NCBI GenBank assembly: GCA_028874995.1
Contig: JAPPGM010000161.1
Location: 1 to 64,000, forward strand
DNA length: 64,000 nt
Source of the DNA: Gemmatimonadota bacterium
GTDB taxonomy: Bacteria > Gemmatimonadota > Gemmatimonadetes > Longimicrobiales > Gaopeijiaceae
Reading direction: 5' to 3'
Shown: positions 17,087 through 26,422 of the stretch, piece by piece
How positions within the stretch are numbered: position 1 is the stretch's first letter
Layout of the letters: each line of letters begins with the position of its first letter
The notes under the pieces: generated by a model
Seen by the model: the letters and a program-made list of their open reading frames with translations, nothing else
Told to the model about the DNA's origin: nothing
The model's database searches: none
Made by a program: the position numbers and the translations under genes

Positions 17087-17820
17087 TGTCAAGAATCACA
17101 AGGACTTTCACGAACAGGATCTTCCTTGCGGGTGCCGCGGCCCTCCTCGGGCTCGTGTCCGCGGAGCGTGCGACGGCGCAATGGGACGACGCCAGGGGCG
17201 AGGTCTTCGGCTACCTCGATCTCGCCATCCCCATCGGGGATTTCTCGACCTACGTCGACAATCTGGGGGGCGGGGGCGGACTCGGTGGTGTGCTGTTCCT
17301 CGGCGAGAGCAGGCTCGCGGGTCTGCGCGCCGAGGGGAGCTTCATCATCTACGGGGCCGAGCGCAGGACGGTACCCCTAAGTCCCACCGTTCCCTTCGTC
17401 GATGTCGACGTGGAGACCACCAACGGGATCGTTTCGGCGGGCCTGGGTCCGCAGGTATACCTGGGGACCGGGCCGATCAGGCCGTTCATCTACGGGACGG
17501 TCGGCTTTTCATACTTCGTCACATCGACGAGCGTGAGCGGGATGTATGAAGACGAGCCGATCGCGTCCACGACCAACCACAGCGATTTCCGTCTGGCGTT
17601 CACCGGGGGCGGGGGACTGTCGGTCCGGATCCATGGCGGCCGGAACCCGCTTTCGCTGGACCTGTCGGCGTCCTACAAGCACAACGGGATGACCGAGTAC
17701 CTGGCCAACGGAGCCGACAACCTGCTGAAGTTGCGGGGTGGTGAATGGAAGGCCGACCCGATCCGGAGCGAAGCCAACCTGATGACGGTCAGGGTCGGGA
17801 TTTCGGCTGGAGTGGGTTAG
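17086..17820 (+). CDS. Small outer-membrane beta-barrel protein
   Basis: A 244-residue protein with a signal peptide (cleavage near ATAQWD, about residue 31). The rest alternates polar and hydrophobic residues with many Gly and aromatic residues (FGYLDLAIPIGDFSTYVDNL, PLSLDLSASYKHNG), as in eight- to ten-stranded barrels of the OmpA/porin-like OMP_b-brl type. The start overlaps the amidohydrolase stop by one base, so the pair is cotranscribed. No ligand-binding motif is visible. A bidirectional terminator follows at 17927-17966. Confidence 0.72.
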   Translation: MSRITRTFTNRIFLAGAAALLGLVSAERATAQWDDARGEVFGYLDLAIPIGDFSTYVDNLGGGGGLGGVLFLGESRLAGLRAEGSFIIYGAERRTVPLSPTVPFVDVDVETTNGIVSAGLGPQVYLGTGPIRPFIYGTVGFSYFVTSTSVSGMYEDEPIASTTNHSDFRLAFTGGGGLSVRIHGGRNPLSLDLSASYKHNGMTEYLANGADNLLKLRGGEWKADPIRSEANLMTVRVGISAGVG

Positions 17821-17926
17821 CCGCACCGGGGCGGTCTCGACCAGGGACAACGGCGGGGCGCCAACATGATGACCCACGGGATGGGGCTGCCGTTCGGGGT
17901 GGGATAGAATCCGGGGACGGCAGGCG

Positions 17927-17966
17927 AAAGCCCCGCGCCGCAGTGATGGAGCGGCGCGGGGCTTTT
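17927..17966. terminator. Bidirectional intrinsic terminator
   Basis: AAAGCCCCGCGCCGC at 17927-17941 pairs exactly with its complement starting at 17951, across a nine-base loop. It ends in TTTT on the plus strand and, with AAA at the other end, TTT on the minus strand. It sits between the convergent barrel gene (+) and LVIVD pseudogene (-) and can serve both. Confidence 0.9.
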
Positions 17967-17995
17967 CGTGTGTTGTGCTGCTCAGGCCGCTCGCT

Positions 17996-20076
17996 TCATC
18001 CGGCTTCGTTGGCCAGGCGACGGACGGCGACGAGCAGCTCGCGGACCTTCGCGGCGTCCGCGGCGTTCGGCGCCGCTTCCCGAAGCCTCCGGGCCAGGGC
18101 CATGAGGAGGTCCTGCCGATCCTCTCCCGCCGCGGCCTCGGCCGCATCAACGCCTTGGCGCGCCGAGGCGACCTGGGCGGCAGACATGCCGTGCCAGCGC
18201 TCCAGCTGGTCGAGGTAGGCGCGTGCGAGCGCGAAGGTGGCGGGCCACTCGTAGACGGGCTGGCCCTGTGAATTCAGGTGGGTCAGCACCACGGAGTTGG
18301 CCGCGTCGATCTCGTTCTGCGTGAGGATGTCGCTGGGGACCAACTCGAAGATGTCCAGGCCGCGCTTGATCTCCGAGTTGACGATCACCCCGTTGTACCA
18401 GTAGACGGACCAGCTGCCGGCGCTCTCCATGCGCTCCGCGTTGAAGGGGCCGCGGTCGTGGAAGGCGATCTCGACGGGGTTCTTCGGGTCGGTCCAGTCG
18501 ATCAGCGAGATGCCGCCCTGGTACCACCCCTGGATCATGATGTCGCGCCCCGGAATCGGGATGAGCGACCCGTTGTGCGCGACGCAGTTCTCCAGCGTCG
18601 TCTGCGGTGCGGGGAGCTTGTAGTAGCTCTGGAAGACCATCTCGCCGTCCTCGATGGTGAACACGGCGTTGGCGCCCCACTCCTTCGGGTCGTCGTCGCG
18701 GCACTTGGGCGCGCCGCCGCCGCCCCACTCGTCGGTGAACATGACCTTGCTGCCGTCGTTGCTGAAGGTCGCGGAGTGCCAGTACGAGAAGTTCGAGTCG
18801 GGTTCGTGGGATCGGTGATGTCGAGGAGGAGGCCGTAGCCGCCGCAGGCGCCGCCCGCGAGGCCGATGTCGGGGTAGACGGTGATGTCGTGACACTGGGT
18901 GGGGCCGGGGCGGGGGCCCTCGGGCATCTGGGCGCGTTCGGCGGCGCGGGCCGCGGCGTCGGCGTCCATCTGGAGGAACATTTCCCGCAGTGTTGCGCTG
19001 TCGGCCGCGGTGACGCCGTCGCCGCCCCGCGCGTCCGCGATGCTGTCGAGCAGCGGTCGGACGAAGCGGTCGGGCATGACGGAGAGGCGTCCGCCCCTGC
19101 CTTCACGTACGAATGCGCCTCGGTCGCGCGCGGCCTCGGCTTCGGCCTGCCGCTCCTCTTGGGCCCGGATATCTCCGGGCGCGGGGCCGTGCCTGGGCGG
19201 CGCGACCAGGTCCTGGAAGATGCGCGGCGAGGTGACGATCGCGGCGGCCGTGGGGTCGTCGAGCGGGACCCGGATGACCTCGATGCGGAAGAGTGCGGAG
19301 TTGGGGTCCTCGTCGGGCGAGAGGGCCGAGCAGCCCGGGAGTTCCTCGGGGGGGCGCACGGACGAGGAGCCGGAGACGTAGATGTAGACGTTCTCGTCGT
19401 CACCCGGGTGCTTCAGCACGGTGTGGGTGTGAGATCCCCGGCAGGTCTGCACGTTCGCGACGTACTCCGGATTCCTGATGTCGGAGATGTCGAAGATGCG
19501 AATCCCCCGAAGCCGTTCGTGACTGATCCGTTCGCGCGCGCCCCTCTGGCAGTCCAGGCGTCCGCCCAGCCCCTCTCCCGAAACGAAGAGGAGGTTCGCG
19601 TATACCGAGACATCGCTCTGTGACGCGGGGCAGACGTAGGTGACCACCGAGACCGGGTTGGCCGGGTCGGAGATGTCCCACACCTGGATGCCGTCGTAGT
19701 TGCCCTGGATGGCGTAGTTGCCGGTGAAGGCCAGGTCGGAGTTGGTCTGGCCTACGAAGGGTTCCTCCGGAGGCGTGGTGGACAGCATGCGGAGGTTCCA
19801 GATGGCCTCGCCCGCGTCGAACATGCCGGGCTTGAGACCGACCCGGGGGTCGGGGGTGGGGGGGTTGACGTGGAGGCCAGGGAGGTTGGCGAAGGTGGCG
19901 TCCTCGTTGTCGGCGCCGAGGAGCTCCCCGACCGGGTAGGAGGTATCTTGGGCCGGCGTGGGTGTCCCTTGCGTGGCGCACCCCGCCAGGACGGCCAGCG
20001 TGGTTGTGAGTGAGAGGAGCGCCGCGAGGCGGGGAAGGGGGCGGCGGTGGCCGCTGGTGATGCATGTCGGGGTCAT
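17996..20076 (-). pseudogene. LVIVD-repeat lipoprotein, frameshifted by a 22-base deletion
   Basis: The ATG at 20076 follows AGGA and opens a lipoprotein signal (LAVLAGCATQ). The N-terminal part has LVIVD-type repeats (IQVWDISDPANPVSVV, IFDISDIRNPEYVANV) and runs in frame to DITDPTNPTR at about 18800. There the frame breaks. From PDSNFSYWHSATFSNDG on, the next frame continues the protein to a TGA at 17996. The paralogue at 20864-22954 has 22 more bases at this exact point, flanked by CCGAC repeats, so a deletion between short repeats explains the break. A restored protein would be about 700 residues. It lies third in an operon after the paralogue and the DUF305 gene. Confidence 0.85.
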
Positions 20077-20128
20077 GGGGCTGTCCTGACGTTGATGGGG
20101 TGACCCTGGGTGTGAAATCCGTGGTTGG

Positions 20129-20848
20129 TCAGCGGGATCCTTCAAGCTCGTCCAGCATGAGCTGCATCCGTTCGATCTCGGAACTCTGATCGGCCTGGAT
20201 GTCGGAGGCGAGCTTGAAGATGAAGTCGTCCTGGGCGGCGCCGTCGGTGTCGAAGAGGTCGAGGACCATCGTGACGGCGCCCTTGTGGTGCATGATCATG
20301 TACTTCAGGAAGAGGCGGTCGAAGTCGCGTCCCCTGGCGAGGCGCAGTTCCTCCAGTTGCTCCGGGCTCAGCATGCCGGGCATGTGATGGGCGTGCTCGG
20401 GGCCGTGGATCATGAGGTGGCCGTCCTCGATGTGGATTTCCGTCACCTCGAGTCCGCGGTCGCGCAGCCACATCTGCATGACGTCGATCTCGTCCTTCTG
20501 CGCGTTGATGATGCGCGCGCAGAGCGTCTGGATGGTGGGGCTCGCACCGTTTTCCGGTGCGAAGCCGGACATGACCAGGGCCTGCGCGTGGTGCCCGATC
20601 ATGCCGGTCATGAAGTGGACGTCGGCGGCGTGGTAGCCTGTCAGTGCGCTGTCCGCGCGGGCCTGGTAGAGGGCTTCCAGCCTGGCCACGGTGGCCGCGT
20701 CGGGGCGGGTGACGGGTGGGGCGGGGGTGGCGGTGGGGGGATCGGCGGGGGGTGGGGTGGTGGGCTGGGACTCCGGGGCGGGTCCGCCCGCGCACCCGTG
20801 GGCAGCGCCGGTGATGAGCGTGGCGATAAGCAGGTGTCGGCACTTCAT
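20129..20848 (-). CDS. DUF305 lipoprotein
   Basis: A 239-residue protein with a lipobox (GAAHGC, Cys about 19), a Pro/Thr-rich linker to about residue 50 and a DUF305 domain. The two family repeats are present: DVHFMTGMIGHHAQALVMSG and FLKYMIMHHKGAVTMVLDLF. These His/Met-rich helices form a ferritin-like bundle, and metal (often copper) binding has been proposed for the family. It lies between two LVIVD-repeat genes, 15 bases after one and 52 before the other, and is probably cotranscribed. A shared role at the cell surface is inferred from this context. Confidence 0.88.
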   Translation of the reverse strand: MKCRHLLIATLITGAAHGCAGGPAPESQPTTPPPADPPTATPAPPVTRPDAATVARLEALYQARADSALTGYHAADVHFMTGMIGHHAQALVMSGFAPENGASPTIQTLCARIINAQKDEIDVMQMWLRDRGLEVTEIHIEDGHLMIHGPEHAHHMPGMLSPEQLEELRLARGRDFDRLFLKYMIMHHKGAVTMVLDLFDTDGAAQDDFIFKLASDIQADQSSEIERMQLMLDELEGSR

Positions 20849-20863
20849 GGAAACCTCCCGGGC

Positions 20864-22954
20864 TCAGCCGGCGTCCGCCAGGCGCTGAACCGCGTCGGCC
20901 AGCTTGGCGACCTTGTCGGAGTCGGCTGCGGCCGCTGCGTGGGCGGCCAGCGCGTCGGCGAGCGAGCGGAGCGTGTCTCGGCGGGCCGTCCCCGAACCCC
21001 TCTCGGCCGAGTCCAGCGCGCTCCGTGCGGCGGCGACCCGTGGCGCATCCATCCCGTGCCAGCGCTCAAGCTGGTCGAGGTAGGCGCGGGCCAGCGCGAA
21101 GGTGGTCGGCCACTCATAGACGGGTTGGCCCTGGGAATTGAGGTGGGTCAGCACCACCGAGTTCGCCGCGTCGATCTCGTTCTGGGTGAGCGCCTCGCTG
21201 GGGACCAGTTCGAAGATGTCGAGCCCGCGCATGATCTCGGAATTCACGATCGCGCCGTTGTACCAGTACACGGACCAGCTGCCCGCCATCGACATCTGGT
21301 CGGCGTTGAAGGGGCCGCGGTCGTGGAATGCGATCTCGACGGGGTTTTTCGGGTCGGTCCAGTCGATCAGCGAGATGCCGCCCTGGTACCAGCCCTGGAT
21401 CATGATGTCGCGCCCCGGTACCGGAATGAGCGAGCCGTTGTGGGCGACGCAATTCTCGAGTTCCGTCTGCGGGGCGGGCAGCTTGTAGTAGCTCTGGAAG
21501 GCCATCTCCTCGCCCTCGACGGTGAAGATGGCGTTGGCGCCCCACTCCGCCGGATCGTCGACGCGGCACTTCGGCCCGCCGCCGCCGCCCCACTCGTCGG
21601 TGAACATGATCGCGGTGCCGTCGTTGTTGAAGGTGGCCGAGTGCCAGTAGGAGAAGTTGGAGTCGGCGACGGCCGCGAGCCGGGTCGGGTTCGCGGGGTC
21701 GCTGATGTCCAGCAGGAGGCCGTAACCTTCGCAGGCGCCGCCCGCGAGGCCGATCGCGGGATAGACCGTGATGTCGTGGCACTGGGTGGGGCCGGGGGCG
21801 GGGCCGTCTTCGGGTGAACCCGCTCCCGCGTCGGCCATCATCTGGGCGAACATTTCGTCGAAGTACTCGCGCAAGGCCGTGCTGTCGGCGGCGGTCGGGG
21901 CACCTGTCCCTCCTCTCGCGTCGACGATGCTGTCAAGCATCGGGGTGACGAACTGACCCGGCAGAACCTGCACCTGCCCCATGATCTCGATGACGAACGC
22001 CCCCCGTGCACGGGCCTCTTCGGCGAATCTCAGGTCCGCCGGGGAGGCGCCGTGCTGGGGCGGTGCCACGAGGTCTTCGAAAATGCGGGGCGAACTCACG
22101 ATCGCGGCCCCTGCCGGGTTAGCCAGCGGCACACGGATCACCTCGATGCGGAAGAGTGACGAATTGGGGTCCTCTTCAGGAGAAAGAGCCGAGCAACCCG
22201 GCAGTTCCTCGGCCGGTCGCACGGGCGCCGATCCCGATACGTAGATGTACACGTTCTCGTCGTCCGCCGGGTGCTTGAGCACCGTGTGAGTGTGCGAACC
22301 GCGGCAGGTCTGCACGTTGGCGACGTACTCCGGGTTGGCGATATCGGAAATGTCGAAGATCCGGATGCCGCGCAGGCGTTCATGACTCACCTGTTCCCGA
22401 ACACCCTCGTCGCTGCAATCCAGGCGCGCGCTGAAGTCCTCGCCCGAGACGAAGAGCAGGTTCTCGTACACCGAAACGTCGCTCTGCGAAGCGGGACACA
22501 CGTACGAAACGACCGAAACCGGGTTCGCCGGATCGGAGATGTCCCACACCTGGATACCGTTGAAGTTGCCCTGGATGGCGTACTTGCCGGTGAAGGCGAG
22601 GTCGGAGTTGATCCCGCCCACAAACGCGTCCGGCGGTGGCGTGGTCGACCGCATGCGGAGGTTCCAGATGGCCTCGCCGGCGTCGAACATGCCTGGCTCG
22701 AGGCCTACGCGCGGGTCGGGTGTGGGCGCGTTGACCTGGAGGCCGGGAGGATTGTCGAACTCGGCGTCCTCGTGGCCGGTGAGCGAAAAATCCCGGAGGA
22801 GGGGCGGGAATTCGCGCTCCGGGCTCTCTGCCGGCCCCGGCGTCCCCTGCGTGGCGCATCCCGTCATGATGGCCAGAGCGGCCGGGAGGGAAAGGAGCGC
22901 ACCGAGGTGCGCGAGTTTCCGGGAACGGTCGTTCACGGTGGTGATCAGAGTCAT
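20864..22954 (-). CDS. LVIVD-repeat lipoprotein (intact copy)
   Basis: A 696-residue protein. The ATG at 22954 has AGGAAG at ideal spacing, and a lipobox (LAIMTGC) gives an acylated Cys near residue 31. LVIVD repeats include IQVWDISDPANPVSVV, IFDISDIANPEYVANV, LLLDISDPANPTRLAAV and LIDWTDPKNPVEIAF, so a beta-propeller is expected. A C-terminal helical segment (about 600-696) follows the conserved LNSQGQPVYEWP. It is the intact paralogue of the frameshifted copy at 17996-20076, and the two are highly similar over their whole length. It heads the LVIVD-DUF305-LVIVD operon and is divergent from the MFS gene. No enzymatic function is recognised. Confidence 0.86.
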   Translation of the reverse strand: MTLITTVNDRSRKLAHLGALLSLPAALAIMTGCATQGTPGPAESPEREFPPLLRDFSLTGHEDAEFDNPPGLQVNAPTPDPRVGLEPGMFDAGEAIWNLRMRSTTPPPDAFVGGINSDLAFTGKYAIQGNFNGIQVWDISDPANPVSVVSYVCPASQSDVSVYENLLFVSGEDFSARLDCSDEGVREQVSHERLRGIRIFDISDIANPEYVANVQTCRGSHTHTVLKHPADDENVYIYVSGSAPVRPAEELPGCSALSPEEDPNSSLFRIEVIRVPLANPAGAAIVSSPRIFEDLVAPPQHGASPADLRFAEEARARGAFVIEIMGQVQVLPGQFVTPMLDSIVDARGGTGAPTAADSTALREYFDEMFAQMMADAGAGSPEDGPAPGPTQCHDITVYPAIGLAGGACEGYGLLLDISDPANPTRLAAVADSNFSYWHSATFNNDGTAIMFTDEWGGGGGPKCRVDDPAEWGANAIFTVEGEEMAFQSYYKLPAPQTELENCVAHNGSLIPVPGRDIMIQGWYQGGISLIDWTDPKNPVEIAFHDRGPFNADQMSMAGSWSVYWYNGAIVNSEIMRGLDIFELVPSEALTQNEIDAANSVVLTHLNSQGQPVYEWPTTFALARAYLDQLERWHGMDAPRVAAARSALDSAERGSGTARRDTLRSLADALAAHAAAAADSDKVAKLADAVQRLADAG

Positions 22955-23031
22955 CTTGTCTTCCTGTTCTGGGCTGATCCGGGCGGACCCCGGAGGTCTT
23001 CGGGGCGCGCTTGTGGCGGGGGCGGAAAAAA

Positions 23032-23062
23032 CCGCCAAACCCTAAATCATATGGTTCGGCGG
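23032..23062. promoter_or_regulatory. Inverted repeat in divergent promoter region
   Basis: CCGCCAAACC at 23032-23041 and GGTTCGGCGG at 23053-23062 are inverted repeats with nine of ten positions matching, around an AT-rich 11-base centre. They lie between the LVIVD operon and the MFS gene, where an operator or overlapping promoters are expected. Confidence 0.4.
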
Positions 23063-23064
23063 CG

Positions 23065-23079
23065 TTGACTACCAGTCAA
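23065..23079. promoter_or_regulatory. TTGACT-ACC-AGTCAA palindrome
   Basis: A perfect six-base inverted repeat with a three-base centre. One arm could be a -35 element (TTGACT). It is 131 bases before the MFS start and directly next to another inverted repeat, so it may be an operator. Confidence 0.35.
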
Positions 23080-23131
23080 AGTAGAGACACCGGAACAGAC
23101 GACTCCGTTGGTGCGCGAGTGGCGGACTTGA

Positions 23132-23151
23132 CCTCAAACGGCCGTTTGAGG
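23132..23151. promoter_or_regulatory. Perfect 20-base palindrome upstream of MFS gene
   Basis: CCTCAAACGGCCGTTTGAGG is its own reverse complement and ends 58 bases before the ATG of the MFS exporter. A dimeric repressor site is the most likely reading. A TTGACC that could act as -35 overlaps its left edge. Confidence 0.5.
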
Positions 23152-23209
23152 AAGGTGACTCGGCTCAAGGACTTCACCCTCCACCCGGCGAACCCGGAGA
23201 ACCGACCGG

Positions 23210-24385
23210 ATGTCCTCCTCCGCCGTGCGCGTCGCGGTCATCATCGCGCTGGCGCACGGCATCAACGACGCCTACGCCTCGATCGTCCCACCGCTGCTGC
23301 CGCGGATCATGGACGACCTGGGGATTTCGATTGCGATGGCGGCGGTCCTGGGCGCGGCGTTCTCGATCGCGACCGCGCTTCCCCAGCCCATCTTCGGCTA
23401 CCTGGGGGACCGCTTCGGACGCAGGACACTCGCAGTGGGCGGCATGCTCGTGAGCGCGGTCTTCGTGTCGATCATCGGCTTTGCCACGTCGTACTGGATG
23501 CTGCTTGGGCTGCTGGTCGTGGGGGGACTCGGGGGTGCGGCATTCCATCCGCCGGGCGCGTCATACGCCGTGCGGCTGACGGCGGGCAAGGGAGGCGGCG
23601 CCCGCTATTCGATCTTCTCCTTCGGTGGCGCGGCCGGGTACGCCGTGGGGCCCCTGGCGGCGGTGGGACTGGTCGCGTGGGGCGGGATGGAGAGGCTGTG
23701 GGTCGCGATGTTGCCGGCGATCGTGCTGGCCCCGCTCTTCTTCTTCGGGCTTCCCAGCGGACGCGCCGAAGCCCGGGACGCTGCTCCGGCACCTCCGCCG
23801 TCCGAGGTCGTCCGCCAGCTGGCTGGTCCGCTCGGCATCGTGTTTGGGATCAGCTCGGCCATGACGTTCGTACAGCGGGCATTCCTCACCATGGAGCCGA
23901 TCATCGTGGCCGAGATGGGGGGCTCGGAGACGCTGGGCGCGGTGGCGCTCTCGGTCTACCTCGGCGCGCAGGCGTTCGGCACGGTGGCCGGTGGGGTCCT
24001 CACGGATCGGATGGACCGTCGCGTGCTGCTGTTCCGGCTGTGCGCCCTGGCACTTCCCGCGCACCTGCTGGCGGTTTGGCTTGGACCCTGGAGCGCTCTC
24101 GGTCTTGCAGCCATCGCTGTGGCGGGGTTCCTGGGCATGTCCACGCTTCCCCCGATCGTGGTCATGGCCCAGGAGATGATCCCGCGGGCGCCCGGTGCCA
24201 GCTCCGGCATCGTTATGGGGTTGGCGTGGACGGTCGGATCGGTCGGGGTGATGGGGACCGGTGTGATGGCCGACGCGATGGGTCCGCAGACGGCCGCCCT
24301 GCTGTCGATGCCGGTGGCGGGTCTGGCAGCCCTGCTTGCACTCCACCCCGGTCTGAAGTGGATGCGGACGGGGGGCGGGCGGTAG
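23210..24385 (+). CDS. MFS transporter, fosmidomycin-resistance (Fsr)-like
   Basis: A 391-residue inner-membrane protein with about 12 hydrophobic segments. The N-terminal ALAHGINDAYASIVPPLLP and the motif VGGLGGAAFHPPGASYA are characteristic of the Fsr-like branch. The loop 2-3 motif GYLGDRFGRRTLAVGG matches the MFS motif-A consensus. Members export fosmidomycin or other small compounds by proton antiport; the actual substrate here is unknown. Three inverted repeats upstream suggest regulated expression. The next gene is a Tat-exported GH109-like protein 145 bases downstream. Confidence 0.88.
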   Translation: MSSSAVRVAVIIALAHGINDAYASIVPPLLPRIMDDLGISIAMAAVLGAAFSIATALPQPIFGYLGDRFGRRTLAVGGMLVSAVFVSIIGFATSYWMLLGLLVVGGLGGAAFHPPGASYAVRLTAGKGGGARYSIFSFGGAAGYAVGPLAAVGLVAWGGMERLWVAMLPAIVLAPLFFFGLPSGRAEARDAAPAPPPSEVVRQLAGPLGIVFGISSAMTFVQRAFLTMEPIIVAEMGGSETLGAVALSVYLGAQAFGTVAGGVLTDRMDRRVLLFRLCALALPAHLLAVWLGPWSALGLAAIAVAGFLGMSTLPPIVVMAQEMIPRAPGASSGIVMGLAWTVGSVGVMGTGVMADAMGPQTAALLSMPVAGLAALLALHPGLKWMRTGGGR

Positions 24386-24530
24386 GCACTTGCCCGCATG
24401 CCTGGTCCGGCCCAGGATTCGGACCTGCCAAACAAACGCCCGACACGCGCGCACAACCGCGGAAGGCTCGGTTTCACTGGCGCGGACCTCGAATTGCGAC
24501 GGAACACCCATTCACGGATCGGGGAAGACC

Positions 24531-25991
24531 ATGGGGAACGACAAACGATCGAAGAAGGGCGGCGCGAGCGGACTCGACCGACGCGACTTTCTGAAGACCG
24601 GCGCCCTGGGGCTGGCCGTCGGCGCGGTCACGGGCTGTGCCAAGACCGCCGAGGTGGGTGCCTTTCGGCCTCCGATCCCAGGACGGGATACGCCCGATGT
24701 CGGGCCTGAAGCACTGGCCAACGCTGCTAAGGTCCCGAACGGCCTGGGCGCACCACCGGCGGCACCCTTCGCCGCGCCGCCGATCGACGAGGTCCGGATT
24801 GCCTACGTGGGCGTCGGTGGAATGGGCACGGCGCACATCCGCAACCTGGTTCGCATCGACGGATGCGTGGTCACCGCCGTCTGCGACATCCGAGAAGCGC
24901 ACGCCGAGCGCGCCGCCGACCTCATCGAAGAAGCGGGCCACCCCCGCCCCGCCCTCTACACGAACGGCGAGACCGACTACGAGCGCCTCTGCGCCGAAGA
25001 GGATCTCGACCTCGTCTACAACGCCACCCCGTGGCGCTGGCACGTCCCCATCTGCGTCGCCGCCATGGAGAACGGCAAGCATGCCGCCACCGAAGTCCCC
25101 GCCGCGTACACCCTGGAGGGCTGCTGGGAACTGGTCGAGACCGCCGAGCGGACGAACCGTCACTGCGCGATGATGGAGAACGTCAACTACGGGCGCGCCG
25201 AACTCCTCTGCCTTAACCTCGTCCGCCAGGGGCTGCTCGGCGAGATCCTCCACGCCGAGTGCGGCTACCTCCACGACCTGCGCGGCATCAAGTTCGGCGA
25301 CGACGGCGAGGGCCTCTGGCGCCGCGACCACTCCTGGACCCGCAACGGCAACCTGTATCCCACGCACGGCCTCGGCCCGGTTGCCAACTGCATGGACATC
25401 AACCGCGGCGACCAGTTCGCGTACCTGGTCTCGATGAGCAGCCCCTCGCGCGGCCTGCAGGAGTATGCCATCGCGAACTACCCCGAGGGCCACGCCAAGC
25501 GCGCCGAGACCTTCGCGCTCGGCGACGTGAACGGCAGCCTCATCCGGACGGCGATGGGGAAGACCATCTACGTGGCTCACGACACCAACCTCCCGCGCCC
25601 CTACGACCGCATCAACAAGGTCCAGGGGACGCGCGGGATCTTTCAGGGCTACCCGGACCGGGTTTACATCGAGGGGCGGAGCCAGTCGCACCGCTGGGAA
25701 GAGGCGGAGGCCTACTACGAGGAGTTCGAGCATCCGTTGTGGACGGCGCTGCGCGAGGCTTCGATCGGGGCCGGGCACGGCGGCATGGACTTCATGGAGG
25801 ACTACCGCCTCATCAAGTGCCTGCGGGAGGGACTGCCGCTGGACATGAACGTTTACGACGCGGCGGCGCTGAGCGCGGTGTGCGAGCTGTCGGAGATCAG
25901 CGTGGCGAACGGGAGCGCGCCGGTGGAGTTTCCGGACTTCACCCGGGGGAAGTGGCGGGAGTGGGCGCCGTGGCCGGTTGTGGGGGCTTAG
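24531..25991 (+). CDS. Tat-exported Gfo/Idh/MocA protein, GH109-like
   Basis: A 486-residue protein. The ATG at 24531 is preceded by GGGGAAG and opens a twin-arginine leader (LDRRDFLKTGALGLAVGAV). The NAD-binding Rossmann motif is IAYVGVGGMGTAHIRNL (about residues 87-103). Downstream the sequence follows the NAD-dependent GH109 alpha-N-acetylgalactosaminidase family, with MMENVNYGRAELLCLNLVRQ, NLYPTHGLGPVANCMDINRG and YLVSMSSPSRGLQ. Members cleave glycosides by an oxidation-elimination cycle. Substrate is inferred only from the family; other Gfo/Idh dehydrogenase roles remain possible. The Tat route implies the protein is exported folded with its cofactor. Confidence 0.85.
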   Translation: MGNDKRSKKGGASGLDRRDFLKTGALGLAVGAVTGCAKTAEVGAFRPPIPGRDTPDVGPEALANAAKVPNGLGAPPAAPFAAPPIDEVRIAYVGVGGMGTAHIRNLVRIDGCVVTAVCDIREAHAERAADLIEEAGHPRPALYTNGETDYERLCAEEDLDLVYNATPWRWHVPICVAAMENGKHAATEVPAAYTLEGCWELVETAERTNRHCAMMENVNYGRAELLCLNLVRQGLLGEILHAECGYLHDLRGIKFGDDGEGLWRRDHSWTRNGNLYPTHGLGPVANCMDINRGDQFAYLVSMSSPSRGLQEYAIANYPEGHAKRAETFALGDVNGSLIRTAMGKTIYVAHDTNLPRPYDRINKVQGTRGIFQGYPDRVYIEGRSQSHRWEEAEAYYEEFEHPLWTALREASIGAGHGGMDFMEDYRLIKCLREGLPLDMNVYDAAALSAVCELSEISVANGSAPVEFPDFTRGKWREWAPWPVVGA

Positions 25992-25998
25992 GGAGAGG

Positions 25999-26412
25999 CT
26001 AAAGATCCCGTGGCCAGATTTCCGGGTGGCCCCGTAGCGTGACCGCCCCGAAATCACGCAGATCAAGGGTCACGATCGCCCGTGCTTCCAGCCGCTCTGC
26101 GACCGCCATGACGACGCCATCGACCAATCCGAGTGAGAGATCGCGATAAGTGCGGTCGAGTTCGAGTGCTCTGCGAAGGTCATCACGGGTGCCCCACTCG
26201 ATCGGGAAGCGGCCTTCCGCCAGGTCGGTGCGGAACATTCGGGTAGCTGCCAGTCCCAGTCGCCTGGCTGCCATATGGTCCAACTCGGGTAGCACGGCCC
26301 ATGGGACTACCCAGCCTTCGGGATCTTTGCACAGGGCCACCTGGAGCGCGGCTCGCTGAGGATTCCCGATGTCGATGAGCGCGAGGATGGCGCTGGTGTC
26401 AACGACGACCAC
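25999..26412 (-). CDS. vapC: VapC-type PIN-domain toxin
   Basis: A 137-residue PIN-domain protein started at a GTG at 26412 (VVVVDTSAILALID), 10 bases after the antitoxin stop. The acidic set appears complete: D in VVDTSAIL, E in VLPELDHMAA, D in LGLVDGVVMAVAERL and D in TLDLRDF. Members are metal-dependent ribonucleases. No ATG is available nearby in frame except upstream inside the antitoxin gene. The paired antitoxin is of the ribbon-helix-helix type. Confidence 0.88.
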   Translation of the reverse strand: MVVVDTSAILALIDIGNPQRAALQVALCKDPEGWVVPWAVLPELDHMAARRLGLAATRMFRTDLAEGRFPIEWGTRDDLRRALELDRTYRDLSLGLVDGVVMAVAERLEARAIVTLDLRDFGAVTLRGHPEIWPRDL

Positions 26413-26422
26413 AGACCCTGGG

